Shown: piece by piece, positions 1-12,600 of the stretch | Numbering within the stretch: position 1 is the first letter of the stretch | Layout of the letters: each line of letters begins with the position of its first letter | Translations under genes and position numbers: made by a program | Origin: Pyrenophora tritici-repentis | Taxonomy: Eukaryota > Ascomycota > Dothideomycetes > Pleosporales > Pleosporaceae | Direction of reading: 5' to 3' | DNA: 64,000 bases | Assembly (NCBI RefSeq): GCF_003171515.1 | Contig: NC_089395.1 | Location: 1 to 64,000 of the forward strand | Notes under the pieces: model-generated | The model's input: the letters and a program-made list of their open reading frames with translations, nothing else | What the model was told of the DNA's origin: nothing | Database searches by the model: none

Positions 1-64
1 CCTAACCCTAACCCTAACCTAACCCTAACCCTAACCCTAACCCTAACCCTAACCCTAACCTAAA
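1..64. repeat. Terminal telomere, CCCTAA repeats
   Basis: About ten units of CCCTAA (TTAGGG on the other strand) begin at the first base, with a CCTAA variant near base 16 and a slipped final unit. The C-rich strand reads away from the end, as expected for the left end of a chromosome. TTAGGG is the usual telomere unit of filamentous ascomycetes. The array is short, so the assembly may hold only part of it. Confidence 0.97.
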
Positions 65-3000
65 CCACCACCCTCCCCTCCTCAACTCTCCTAACTTCTA
101 ACTCTCCTCTAACTTCCTCTTTCTTCTACTCTCCAATTCTACTCTCTATACCTCCTATTCTTATTTTCTTTACTTTTCTACTTCTTCTCTCCTACCTTTT
201 CATTTTAATTCCCTACTCTTCTTCTTCTATCCCTTCACTCTTTACTTTCTTTACTTCTTCTCTTTTACTCTATAAACTCTTCTTTTCTACTCTTCTACCC
301 TTTCACTCTCTACTTTCCCTTTATTCTCTTTATTTCTTCTCTTCTCTTTTCTCCCTCTTCTCTTTCACTTTCTCTCCTCCTCTCTTTCACTTCCTCTTTT
401 CTTTCTTTTCTTCTACTCTCTCTACTTCTCTTATCTCTCATCTCCTTTTTTTCTCTTTCCTTATCCTTTTTTTACCTCTTTCTCCTCTAATTTCCTTTTT
501 TCTTTCTTCTCTTCTACTTCTATTTCTCCATCTCTATTACCCTTTCTATTATACTAACTAATACTATTCTTAATACCTCTACTCTCACTATTACCTCTAT
601 TCTTTTTCTTACTTACAATCTTATCTCTCTCTCTATTCTTCTTATCTTCTTCTCCCTCTCTTACCCTCTATCTTTCTTCTCCTAATTTTCTTCTCCTCTT
701 CTCTACTTTATCTATACTTCATACCATCTTCTTTTATACTCTTCTTATTTCCTCTTAACTCTGTTCTTTTTTACTCTCCCTACTCTTATATTTCTTCTCC
801 TTTTATCTTCTACTTATTAAACTTCTTCTCTCTACTCTTCTACCTATTTCTCTCTTTTCTTTTCTACTATTATCTTCTTTCTACTTTCTACCTATTACTC
901 TTCCTATTCTTTTCTCTACTGTCCCTTTCTTACTCTTCTTTATCTTCTTTACTCTACTTTCCTCTTTCTACTTTTTCTCTTTTACCTTTCTTTCCTCTAA
1001 TCTTTTTCTCTACTATCTTCTCCTTAATTTATTCTTATACATACTGCACTTCTACTCCTTCTCCTTACTCTCTAATCACTACTTTTCTATTCTTACTTTC
1101 TACTTTCTAACTCTCTTTTCTCTTCTTTCTACTTTTTACATTTCTCCCTTTGTCTTTATTTTCTTCTTCTTTTCTTACCGCTTTATAATACTTTTTTTTT
1201 TTTCTCTTCTATTTCTCCCTCCTTATCACCGTTACTCTTATTCTTATTATTCCCTTTACTCTTACACTCACTAATACTATTATTATACCTTTACTCCTAC
1301 TCGTACTCTTACTCTCTTTCTCTTTCCTCTTACTTTTACGCTTACTTCTACTCTTACCTTCTTCTTTCTCTTTTAATAATCTACTTTTCTTTCCTCTCTT
1401 TTCTCTTTATCCTTTCTTCTTCTAATATACCTCTTTCCTTATCTACTTCGTCTTAATTTCTAACTATCTTCTTTTATACTCTTCTTATTTATTTTCTCTT
1501 TTCGTTTACCTCCTTCTTTCTTTCTATCCTCCTATACTTCTTCGATTCTCTTCTTCTTCTTTACTTCTCTCTACTTTTATATTTCTTCTTTCTTTTATCT
1601 TATACTTGTTAAACTTCTTCTCTCTACTCTACCTCTCCTCTACCCTTTTTGTGATACCTTACAGCTTACTCTTACTCTCTCTCTCTTCTTTCTCTACTCT
1701 CTACTCTTACAATTTACCCTCTGCGCCCCTTAATCTATCTTACCTTGATAAAACTCCTCTTCTTACTCTCTTTCTTTGCCTTTACCTCTATCTCTCTTGT
1801 ATTTTCTTTCTCTACTATTATTTTGCGTCTACAACTCCGCGCCCTCTCTTATCTATCTACCTCTAAAATATAATATTCTCTTATATTCTTTTCTACTACT
1901 CTCGCTTTTGTATTATTATTACCGCAACGGGCGGCTTCTTGAAACTTAACCTCTTTTCCTCTGCCCTACCTCTCCCTTCGCCCTTCCGCTACTCTCAATC
2001 CCCTCTTTCTTGCTTTCTATTAAACTCTCTTGTATTTCCTCCTCCCTAAAATCCCTTACCCTCACTCTCTCCCTTACCCTCAATCTCTCCTTACCCTCAA
2101 TCTCTCCCTTACCCTCAATCTCTCCTTACCCTCAATCTCTCCCTTACCCTCTCCTCTACTACTACACCTCCCTCTTTTCCTCTCTCAACTTCTTTTACTC
2201 CTCTAACTTCCCTTTCCTCTCTCTTGATCTACTTTACTTTCCCTATTTCCTCTTCTTTCTACCTCTTTCTTGCTCTCCTACTTACCTCACTCCTACTCCT
2301 TCCTTTTTCTCTCCTTCTACTAACCCTTTCGAATTTTTACTTTTAACTCTACTCTCTAACCTTTCTCTTCCTACTCCTTACTCATTACCTCTTCTCACCC
2401 TTTTTCTCTTTCTTCTCCGACTTTCTTTACTCACTCTACTTCTCTTTTTCTACTACCTACTACTCCTCTTTACTTCCTTTCTATACTTCTTCTTCTACTA
2501 CTACCTACTTTACTCTCTCTTACCGCTTTCACTACTTCTACTTCTACTCTTACCCTTTTCTTTACTCTTGCTCTCTTTCTTGCTCTCTTTCTTCTTCACT
2601 TCTACTTCTCATTTTCCTTTTTCTCTCTCTTCCTTTCCTTTACTTCTGCTCTTACTCTTACTCTTTATTACTATTCTATTCTCTTATATCTATTTTCTTA
2701 CTTTTCTATATTATATTAACTATCATCTCTCTCTTCTTCACTCTTTCTCTCTCTTATATCTCTTCTCTTTTTTTCTCTTTTACTATCTCTTCTATCCTCT
2801 TCTATTATCCCTACTCCCTTACCCTTCTTACTCTCCCTAACCCTGTAACCTTTCTTTATTTCTCTACTTCTCTTCTTCTACTACCTACTACTTCTCTTTA
2901 CTTACCTACTTTCTTTACTTTTCCTTCTGCGTTTTACTCTCTCTTACCGTTTTTATTACCTACTCCCTCTCTTCCTTTACCACTTCTACTCCTTCTTAAC

Positions 3001-3160
3001 TTCCTACACTCTCTACTATCTACTCTTTACTCTACTCTTTACTCTACTCTTTACTCTACTCTTACACGCTACTATCTACCCTTATAACACATACTCCTCT
3101 TCTTTATAATACCTTACTTATCTCTTCCTAACACTCCCCTTTCTCTTTATATCCTACTTA
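65..3160. repeat. G-poor polypyrimidine subtelomeric tract
   Basis: The + strand is almost wholly C and T with scattered A. No G occurs before position 763, and only nine occur in the first 1500 bases (763, 921, 1046, 1152, 1180, 1231, 1303, 1340, 1450). Long reading frames here (for example 2010-2840) encode only Leu/Ser/Phe/Tyr/Pro, the product of C/T codons, and I do not call them genes. The segment from about 1005 to 2060 recurs inside the window, inverted at 29943-38959 and direct at 39195-39400, so it is a dispersed subtelomeric repeat and not random sequence. Confidence 0.9.
1005..2060 (+). repeat. Dispersed subtelomeric repeat, telomere-proximal copy
   Basis: This stretch matches, in reverse complement and with insertions removed, 38491-38959, 36587-36943, 30307-30440 and 29943-30063. 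In direct orientation its last part (about 1878-2060) matches 39195-39400. A diverged copy of the 1740-2060 part lies at about 3625-3945. Landmarks shared by all copies are a run ending in CTCTTGTATTTTC, the motif ACCGCAACGG and the motif TAAACTCTCTTGTATTTC. It includes the uninterrupted counterpart (about 1866-1890) of the Copia-A integration site. Confidence 0.8.
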
Positions 3161-4029
3161 CCTATGAAACCCTCTCTTCGCCCTACCTACTTGTGAAACC
3201 TCCTCTTCCCCCTTACTACTTGTTTCGCCTCCTTGTCTGTCCTATCTGCCCCGTCTGACTTGCTGTACTGCGCCCCCGGAACTCACTCCACCGCCTGCGT
3301 TCCTATAACCTAATTAATCCTACAATAACTACTCTTACTCCACCCTTTTTGTAACACCTTACGGGTCCACCCACCACCCCCTCTACTCTCTCCTCTACTC
3401 TTACTCTACCCTCTTTGTGACACCTTACGGCTTACTCTTACTCTCCCTCTTCTTTTCCTACTTCTCCTTTCTCCTCCTAAATACTTCTTAACCCTAAAAA
3501 CGGGGTGTTACTACTTATACGCCCTATCTAACTTCTTTTAACTCCTTACTCTCTACTCTTACACCCTACCCTCTACTTCGCTCTACAACTCTGCGTCCTC
3601 TAAACCTACCTTATCTTATAAAAATTCTATTCTAACTCTCTTTCTAACCCTTTACCTCTACCTCTCTTGTATTTTCTTTCTCTACCCTCCTTTTGCGCCC
3701 CTAAATCCCCGCCCCTCTTACCTATTTACCCCTAACATATAATCCTCTCTTATATTCTCTTCTACTACTCTCGCCTTTGCATCTTCCTTACCGCAACCGG
3801 CGGCCTTCTTTAAACTCTACCTCTTTTCCTCTTTTCCTCTGCCCTATGCTCTTGCTTTACGCTTCTGCCTACTCTGAAACCCCTCTTTCTTATTTTCTAG
3901 TAAACTCTCTTATATTTCCTCCTCTCTAAAACCCCCCTATATATTATTTACTATCCACTTTATTATTCTTAACTCTTTTTACTTACTTTCTCTAGTTATC
4001 TTCTTATACTATAATACCTAACCCTCTTT
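3161..4029. repeat. C/T-rich subtelomere with second repeat copy, no gene
   Basis: This is less extreme than the tract to its left, with some G. About 3625-3945 is a diverged copy of the repeat at 1740-2060. The motif TTTGTGACACCTTACGG near 3411 also recurs near 1649 and, inverted, near 36616. I find no supportable gene. Confidence 0.6.
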
Positions 4030-4135
4030 ACCCTCCCTGATCCTCTCTACCCTCCTGATCCTCTCTCCCTGATCCTCTCTACCCTCCCTGATCCTCTCTA
4101 CCCTCCCTGACCCTTCCCTCCCTGACCCTTCCTCT
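4030..4135. repeat. Short tandem repeat
   Basis: Imperfect tandem units of about 15-19 bp built on ACCCTCCCTGATCCTCTCT are repeated about six times, with indels between units. The tract lies just before the first helicase relic. Confidence 0.8.
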
Positions 4136-4150
4136 CTCTACCCCTAACCC

Positions 4151-4640
4151 TTTAACCGCGCCCTCCACTACTCTCTTACCTCCTCTACCCTACCTCTTCC
4201 TCTATTAACCCCCCTATTAATACTCTGTTACACTATCAATTTGCGTCTCGTACTATCCAATACTGCCCCGAACAATTCCTCTCCTACCCCTTACATTTCT
4301 CCTGCCTAACTCCCTACTGAATACATAACGAATAACCCTTATACAAATCTACTCTAACACAATCTTAACTGCTTCTTTTGTATTTCTCCTCCCCGTCACT
4401 AACATCTCCCTATTTTGTCCTCGCTTTGCTTATCACCCGCCTTCGCATATTCCCTATCTATTCCCCTACTATCCTAATTGCCTGTCTTACTACTCTACCT
4501 GCCTAAACTCCTGTTATCACTGCCGTATTAAACTCTACTACCCGCCTTGTCGCTCCTGCTCCTACTGCTCTACCCTCCTCTCTACTATATCTCCTCTTTA
4601 TTACTGCTCTTTGCTGCTGTCTATCTCCTTGTCCGCTTGT
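4151..4640 (-). pseudogene. Decayed relic of the TLH helicase 3' end, copy 1
   Basis: Reading along the + strand, this aligns in order with 9787-10290, the 3' end of the helicase gene. Shared blocks include AACCGCGCC, CCTATTAATAC, a TATCTCCTGC-like block, and GAATAACC followed by CTCCTG and GCTGC. Many positions that are G in the helicase are C, T or A here, and no frame survives. This is a dead fragment of the carboxy-terminal coding region, drifted toward the C/T composition of the tract around it. Identity was judged by eye. Confidence 0.65.
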
Positions 4641-4944
4641 CTACACACTAAAAATCTCTCCTCCTCTTCTTTATATCTCTCTTCGCCTCCTTGCCCTCCA
4701 AATACTTTTCTAATACTCGCCTTCTATATCTTATTACCCACTCTTTCCCCTCTACATACTACCTAACGAATTGCTCTTCTACCTTATTTTGCCTGTAATC
4801 TAATCCTCCTTTATCTCCTTATGAATATTTTTATTCTTCTATTCATTTCTTACCTATCCCTCTCTTTATTCTGTAACCCTAACCCTTTCTTCCTTCTATA
4901 CCCCTAACCCTGTCTTATCTACTATAAATCCTCTTCTCCCCTTT

Positions 4945-5430
4945 AACCCCGCCCCCTAACGCTTTCCTACCTCCCTCTACCTAAACGCTGCCCTAATAAA
5001 CCCCCCGTGAATACTCCTTTATACTGTTAATTTGCATCTCTTACCTTCTAATACCGCCCCTAACAATTCCTTTCCTACTCTACCTCCCACCAAAAACGCC
5101 CCTAATAACCCTTAAACTGAATCGGCTCTAAAACAATCGTAATCGCTTCTTTTACACTTCCCCCCTCCCCTCACCAACATCTCCCTATATTTTCCTCGCT
5201 TCGCCCATTATCCGCCCCTTTGCATATTCCCTATCCATTCCCCTACCATCCTAATTCCCTACCTCACTACTCTACCTCCCTAAACTCCTGTTGCCGCTGC
5301 TGTATTCACCTCCGCCACCCGCCTTGTCGCTCCTGCTCCTGCTCCTGCTGCTCCAACCCTCCCTGCCCCTCCTCATCTCTCCTCTCCACCACATCCATCC
5401 TTCCCCTCTCTCTCTTCTGTTCCTCTCTCT
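4945..5430 (-). pseudogene. Decayed relic of the TLH helicase 3' end, copy 2
   Basis: This is a second relic of the same helicase region, about 790 bases after the first and in the same orientation. It is closer to the first relic than either is to the helicase: both carry TTCCCTATC-ATTCCCCTAC and CCTAAACTCCTGTT blocks. It keeps more G-containing triplets near 5290-5350 (GCCGCTGCTG). No reading frame is preserved. The two relics together suggest a tandem duplication of a helicase-end fragment before or during decay. Confidence 0.65.
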
Positions 5431-6689
5431 TCTTTCCTTTCCTCTTCATCTATTTCTATCTCTCCTTATTTTTAATCTAATTTACTCGCTTTTATCACTT
5501 AATCTATATAACATCTACTAAATACCCTAACTCGGAAACTTTTCCTATTGCCACTATATCTTCTCTCTTCTTCCCTTTACCTCGGCCTATACCCTTCTCT
5601 GCAATAACCTCTGTTGTTTATTGTTCTCCTCTATTATAAACGGCTGACTCTAATAAAACTCTCTTATTAACCTATTCGTTTCTGTACACCCTAACCCCTA
5701 CTTGCTCTAAAACTGTCTTACGAATCCCTCTATTAAATTTACTTTAACTCTCTGTTCTACTAACCTCCTATCTATCCCTATGCTACTCTATTCTTGCTTC
5801 CCTATACTAATCCTAACAACCTTGCTATAAATACCCTCGAAACTAACAATCTTTTATATCTGCTGTCTAATCTCCTCCGTATCTATTATCTTCTTATTGC
5901 TTGTATACACACGTTATACCATTCGCTATACTAAACACAACCTAAATACTTCTTCAACTATCTCCTTTGCCTACTACCTCTTAGTTCTCTAATACTGTTG
6001 TATATTGTGTCGGCTCTGTCCTTCGCCTACCGCCGTCTATATACCGCATCGCATTATCTACTACCCTATATACCTCTATCACTATTCTGCGTCGGTAAAC
6101 TTAAACTCTACCTACTGTATGCACGTCCAACACGGCCTGCTCGTCTTACTACTGTTGCTTAAATACCCACTATGCATTATTGTACTGTACCTTAACTCTA
6201 TCCTTATCCTTATTACTACTGCTGTTCTTGCTACTCTCTTTACTTGCTCTATATTTTTCTTTACTTCTCTTTCTATTTTCTTTACTTCTCCTTCTTTCTC
6301 TTTATCTTTTGCTTCTTATGTCCTTCTCTATAAACTTCCTTATCTTTCTCTCTCTTTCTTCTTCTACCTATCTTCTATTCCCTTTACTATACTCCTCTTA
6401 AATTATATCGGGTTTCTTTTATTCTTCTTTCTTTTCTAACATCTCTTTTTAATATTATTGAAACATAATCTCTTATATCTTTTTTATTTATATCTTCTTC
6501 TTATGACTCTACTTTTATATAAACTTAATCTTTTCTTCTATCTTCTTATTAATGTATTCCTAATAACTTGCTCTGTCTTCTACTACAATCCTAATCCTTA
6601 AATCCTACTTAATTCTATGCTTGATTTCTTTCTTAAACACTATCTAATATATACTACAAACTATACCTGTTTTACCTACCTCATCTATC
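5431..6689. other. C/T-rich subtelomere without recognisable gene
   Basis: Base use is more mixed than at the telomere, with all four bases present, but it is still pyrimidine-biased on the + strand. Reading frames at 6005-6439 and 6180-6401 encode Leu/Ser/Phe/Tyr-rich strings with no domain I recognise, and I treat them as composition effects. The stretch at about 5530-6170 is complex enough to be an old decayed gene or transposon, but I cannot assign it. Confidence 0.4.
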
Positions 6690-9640
6690 GATTATGAATC
6701 TCACCAACTTTATACTCTCTCTTTTCGAATCTTTCTTTTCTTTGCTTTATACCTGCATACTTATTTTTAACATAAATAACTCTTCTTTAAACTTTTGCTC
6801 TTACTATACCCTTACTGTGCTTATTACTCTTACTACTGTTACTATCTTTGCCTCTATTATAATTACTCTTGCTTCTACCACGGCTACGGCTGCTATTCTT
6901 GTAACTTTTCCTTCTATCGCGACTATCACTCTTACTGTCTATTCAATTACGGTTACGGGTTCTACTATTGCAACTCCCGCTGTTCCTGCCGTCCTTGCTG
7001 CTTTTAACATGCTCGTTATTACTCCTACGGCTACTACTACACCTGTGTTTACTGCCGCTTCTACAAATATCGCCACTGCGGCCCCTACGCTTCCTATTCT
7101 TGCTATCCACTCCGTCCTTGCTGCTCTCGCCATTCCAGCTGCTCCTGCTGTCCTCGCTGCTCCTGCTCTCGCTAATTACGCTCCTACTATTTCCGCCCTT
7201 ACTGCTCTTACTCCTGCAGCTTTTACTCTTAATGCGCCTACTCCTACGGTTACTGCTCTTATTGCTGCTACTCTTAATGCTCTAGCTCTCACTGCTATTG
7301 CTCTCGCTACTCTCGCTATTCTTGCTACTACTACTGTCCTGCTGTCGCCAACCTCGCTTCTATCGCTATCCTTACTGCGACCACTCTCCCTGCTCCTATT
7401 ATTTTCGCTGCTTGTAACACCCTCGTTGCTGCCGCCTTTAAAGCTCCTACCCTTGCTACTCCTGCTATTCTTACTGCTCCTGCTCCTACGGCTCTTACTT
7501 CTACGTCCTGCTCTTGCTACTCTTACTCCTACCGCTCTTACTCCTCCGCATTCCGCAATCCTCCCTATTACTGCTTCTGCTCTCGCCACTTCCTCTATCT
7601 CTACTATCCCCGTCTTCTTGCTGCTCTCGCTTTCCCCGCTGTTCCCGCTGTCTCTACTGCTCTCTTCTGCCCCTTACCTCCTACGCCTCCTCCACCTGCG
7701 GTAACTGCGGTTTCGGCGGCCGCTACCGCTCCTCTTGTCGCTGCTCTTACTACCCTCGCTACTTTCGCTTTCCTTGCTGCTCTTAATATCTTCGCTATCA
7801 ATCCTACGGCTTCTGTTCTCGCTGCTCCTGATACTCTTACTATCTCTACTGTCCTTACTTTGTCCCTTGTCCTTGTAACTTGCACTGCTCTTAATATTCT
7901 TATTACTACTCCTACTACCCCTGCACCTGTTGCCGCTTCTGCCCCTGCTATCCTTGCTGCTTATAATATCCTTACTTCTACCTCTTACCTCTTACAGCTT
8001 ATATACACCTCCGGCTACTGCTATTGCTACTGCTACTCTCCTACTTTCGCTATCCTCGCTACTCTTACTGTCCTTACTATCCTCGCTGTTCTTACTATCC
8101 TCGCTGTCCTCATTATCCTCGCTGCTTCCGCTGTCCTTACAATCCTCGCTGTCCTCGTTGTCCTCGCTGCTTCGCTGTCCTTACAATCCTCGCTGTCCTC
8201 GTTGTCCTCGCTGCTTCCGCTGTCCTTACAATCCTCGCTGTCCTCGTTGTCCTCGCTGCTTCCGCTGTCCTTTCTACCCTTACTGCCTTACTATCCTCGC
8301 TGTTCCCGCTGTCCTTGCAATCGCTACAATTAACTTAATAGTTAATTCCCTTGCCGTTCGCCCCTTTCTTGCGCTGCCCTTGTTGCTCTTACTGTCCTCG
8401 CAATCATCGCAATCACCTTAATTACCTTAATTGCCTCTATCCTCGCGGCTACACATCCTGCTCTTACTGCTCTTGCTACTCTTACTTCTATCGCGCCTGC
8501 GGCTCCTGCTTTCCTACTCTCGCTATCCTCGCTTCTCTCACAGCTGATCCCGCTATCCCTACTATCCCCGCCGTCCTCGCTGCTCTCGCTGCTATCGATA
8601 TCCTCGCTTCTGCTCCTCACTCCCCACCGCTCCTACTACGCCTGCGGCCGCTATAACTACTTCTGCCCTGCTCTTGCTTTCCCTACTGCTCTCGCTGTCC
8701 CTGCTGTCCCCCACTGCTCGCGCTACTCTCGCTGCTTCTCACTTCCTACCGCTGCTACGGCTTCTACAACTCCTTTCGCCGCTGCGGCTCCTGCTCTCGC
8801 TGTCCTTACCGTCGTCGCTGCTCTCGCTACTCGCTCTGTTCTCGTTACTCTCGCTATATGCGCGGCTCTCGATGCTCTCGCTGCCAACGGTACCTATCAT
8901 GTCGCTGCTCTTATTTCTCTCGCTCTCTCGCTCCCTACGCTCTCGCTACTTGCCATCTCGTTGCTCTCGCCTGCCTCGCCTGCCTCGCTCTCGCTACTTG
9001 CCATCTCGTTGCTCTCGCCTGCCTCGCCTGCCTCGCTCTCGTTGCTCTTGCCGCTCTTGCTGCTCTCGCTCTTGCTGCTCTCGCTATCGGAGCTACTCTC
9101 GCCGTCGTCACGACCCTCGCTTTTCCTCCCTGCTCAAGCTGCTATTACTGCTTTCGCTACCTGCCATCAAGTTGCCCTCGCTGTCCTCGCCATCCTCGCC
9201 ATCCTCGCCATCCTCGCCATCCTCGCCGTCGTCGCTGCCCTCGCTATCGCCACTATCGCCACTGTTGCAGCTATTGCTCTCGCTACCAACGCTGCCTGCG
9301 CTCTTACTGCTCTCGCCGCTCTCGTTACCTTCTCTGCCCTCGTCTTTGTCGTTGCTCTCATTGCTCTCGCTGTTGCCGCTGCTTTCGCTACCTCTAATAT
9401 CTTTACTACCCTCGCCTTCGTCACTACTCTCGCTGCTCTCGCCTTGATCACTGCTCTCGCTGCCCTCGCCTTCGTCGCTACTCTTACTGCTGCTACTATC
9501 GTCACTGTTGCTGCTATCTCTCTTGCTGCTAACCCTGCCTACGCTCTCGCTGATCTTGCTGCTCTTGCCTTTATCGCTGCTTACACTATCCGACCTACTC
9601 GAGCTGTTGGAGCTACCCTCGTCAACGTTACAACTCTCTA
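6690..9640. repeat. GCT/CTC-type imperfect short-repeat field
   Basis: About 3 kb of imperfect 3-, 6- and 9-bp units related to CTCGCTGCT, TCCTCGCTG and GCTACT. Sub-arrays are clear: three units of 44-45 bp at 8130-8263, two exact 48-bp units at 8942-9037, and five 9-bp CCTCGCCAT-type units at 9185-9229. The 3-base rhythm keeps several frames open on both strands (Ala/Leu-rich forward, Arg/Ser/Ala-rich reverse). None has a domain or a plausible gene structure, so I do not call genes. The same repeat type recurs at 48040-48550. Confidence 0.75.
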
Positions 9641-9648
9641 TATTTCCT

Positions 9649-12600
9649 CTACTCGCCTATTAATCTTGTAATCCAACAAAACTCTCCTGCTAAGTTATTG
9701 CTCTCAACCGTCTCTAACAATCGCTTTTTTCCTAAAAACTCAAACAACGTCGGCCCTGCTCCTGAATTACTAACCCCGAACTCCTCTAACCGCGCCGTCC
9801 ATCGGTTTCCTACCTCGCTCCGCCCTAATGCTATACTTAATAACCCGCCTATTAATACCCCTCTATACTGGCAATCCCCGTCTTGGACTCTCTGATATCG
9901 CCCAAAACTATTCCTTTCCCACCGATTGCATATCTCCTGCGGCACTCCACACCAAAAACAGCCCGAATAACGCTCAAACTTAATTGTCTCTTCCATCCTC
10001 TTAATCGACTCCTTGATCCGCTGGCTCTCCTGTCGCCAACATTGCCGTACGTCGTGTGCGCTCGATCCTTGCCCTACCGCCTCGCATAACCCACACCGGT
10101 TTATCCATTGCGCCAGCTGCCTACGCAGCCACTCGACGTCGGCGAACTCCTGCTGCCGCTGCTGTATCAATCTCTGTCGCGGGCCGCCTTGCTCTCGTTG
10201 CTGCTGATTAAACGCCTGCCGCGCCTCTTCTTGCTCCCTCTCCAATGTCTCCGCCTCTTCTTCGTTGCTGCTGCCGCCCTCGGCCACCTCCACCACCTCC
10301 ATCTCCTCCACCTCCTCCACCTCCTCCACCTCCTCCATCTCTTCCATCTCCTCCTCCATCTCCTCCTCCATCTCCTCCTCCATCTCCTCCTCCATCTCCT
10401 CCTCCTCCATCTCCTCCCCGTCGGCTCTCATGCATACGTCACACCTCTCCTCTCCCTCCTCGCACCGAGCTCGCTCGGCCTCGCGCCTGTCTAAATACCC
10501 GTCCAACATTACCCGTCTACATGTCGCCGCCTCGTCTATGCCTTCGACGTATGCTCGCACCAACCGCTGCTCCGCCTCCCCCTGCTTGTCATCCGCCGCT
10601 CGCTGCTCGCCGTCCTGCACCATCATGATGGCCTCGCTCCGCTCCCCGTCTCGCCCGGCTCGCCCGCTCTCCTGCGCGTAATCCAACACGCTAAACGGCC
10701 AATCCATGTGGACAATGCACCGGATATCGGGCACGTCCACTCCCATGCCCAACGCGCTGGTTGCCACAATCACCCGCTGCTTGCCGCCCATGAACTCCTC
10801 CAACATGCTTGCCTTGCCAACCGCGTGGTGATGATACGCATGGCACTTGAGCTTCTCGGCTAACCCCTTGACCTTTGGCACTGAGTTGCCGTACACTACA
10901 ATCTTGCCGCTCTTATACTTTCGGACCTTCTGCTGTACCATCGCCAACACCGTTGCCTCTACCTCCTGTCTCTTCCTCTCCTTCTCTACCCTTACCACCC
11001 GGTACGCTATGTTGCTCCGTGCTGTTGGTGCCCTAAACATTCTTACCTGCCCACGCTCAAAATGCATTCGCCGGAATAACTCGTCCTCCTCGCTGGGTGG
11101 CAACGTTGCTGTTAACATGACCATCTGCGTCTCTACAGCCACTAGCTTACCTAGCTGCTGCATCTGCTTGCGGAACGTGTACTGCCGGTTTAACACGATA
11201 TGGCACTCGTCGATAATAATCCGATCTAGCTGCCGCGTCGCTCGTAGCCGGTTTAAAAACGTTGCAAATTCCTCTCCAACTGCCGACTCGGGCGTCACTA
11301 ACACCACCGCTGCTGCGTCTGGCGGACGCCGACTCTGCCACTCTACGCACGATATCCCTAGCTTCTTGCACCGCTGTGCCATGTCGCCACGCAACGCGAT
11401 CAACGGCACTACCACCACCGTCGTGCCGCCCTGCTCTGCCCACGCCGGCAACATGAACAACAAGCTCTTGCCTGCCCCGTCGGCATCACCGCTACTACGG
11501 GACTCTCGCCTGCTGTGATGGCTTTGATCGCTGCCTCCTGCACCCCCCGGAACTTGGCCTCCTCGCCCATCATGCGCTTCAGCTGCGCTCTCGCGTCCAT
11601 CTTCCTCAGCCGCTGCCACCGATCCACCCTTGCCTCGTCTGCCTCGCTCTCAAACGGCGCTCTCTTCCGCTTGCTGCTTCTTCTCTGGTCGTCCAAGCCT
11701 GCCTGGAAGCCCAAAAATCTATGCCAATCCGTGCTCGATGCCCGGAACTGCTGCCGCCTATCCGCCACGGCCCCTGACTGCTCCATGATCCCTCGCGCGT
11801 ATACCAGTCCCGCCACGTGCGACGTATGGCCCGCCTGCTCGTCGGCAATCGAATCTCCTGCCTGCTCCTCAGCCCACTCCTTATTCTCCTCGCCCTCATC
11901 TGCCTGGAACGCTGTCGATCCACGCAAAAACCGCCGGCTGATGCCAATCGCCATCTCCCGGTACCCGGCAAACGTCCACTCCTGGCCCATCGCGATCCGG
12001 CTCTCGCGCTTCAACGCCTCCCGCAGCCGATCGGTCGTCCACTTGCGGCCGCTGGGGTCTGCTGGCCACATATGCGACGAAACTGCCTCCTTCTCCCACA
12101 CCAACGCCTCGAGCCGCTGCTGGAACGGCAACACCAGCCACATATACCACACTACCAGCTCGCCCACCTCGCGCGGCAAATATCGATGGATAATCTTGAC
12201 GTCGCCGCTGACTTTGTATCCCTTGTGGTACCGTGTCACAAACACCACCATGCCGTCCTCGATGAATATATTGCGATGCCCCCTTGCACTGTGTTGCTAT
12301 GCCGTACGCTCAGTAGCTCTGGCCCTCGCGCTGGCTGCCCACCCGTTATATGCATTAACACCGCCAGCTTCTCGCGAAATTCTACCACCCGGTCCATGTA
12401 TCGCTCTATTGCCTGTCGGTCTACCCCTGACTGCGTCCCGGGCTTCATGAACCGACTCCGGATGCTGGCGCTCTCGCCTACCCGCTCAAATAACCACCTC
12501 TCGCCGTTGACGGGCATGTTTGTGCGATGATCCTTCAAAAAGTTCCATCCTGGCCGCTCGTCGGTTGGGTTGTCACGTATGCTCTCCCATGGCACTGCCG

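Noticed and set aside
2010..2840. 276-residue open frame in the C/T tract
   Set aside because: It encodes only Leu/Ser/Phe/Tyr/Pro strings, as any C/T-only sequence does because stop codons need A or G. No domain or start context.
65..3160. Repeat-induced point mutation as cause of the C/T richness
   Set aside because: That process makes C-to-T changes on both strands and raises A+T. Here C stays common while only G is lost from one strand.
6694..7704. 336-residue Ala/Thr/Leu-rich open frame
   Set aside because: It lies in the GCT/CTC repeat field, where other frames on both strands are also open. The translation reflects the repeat, not a protein family.
8674..9671. Overlapping Ser/Leu- and Ala-rich frames
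   Set aside because: Same repeat composition; several overlapping frames at once, none with a domain.
10245..10681. Pro- or Ser-rich plus-strand frames opposite the helicase
   Set aside because: These are shadows of the CTC-rich acidic repeat in the TLH coding strand.
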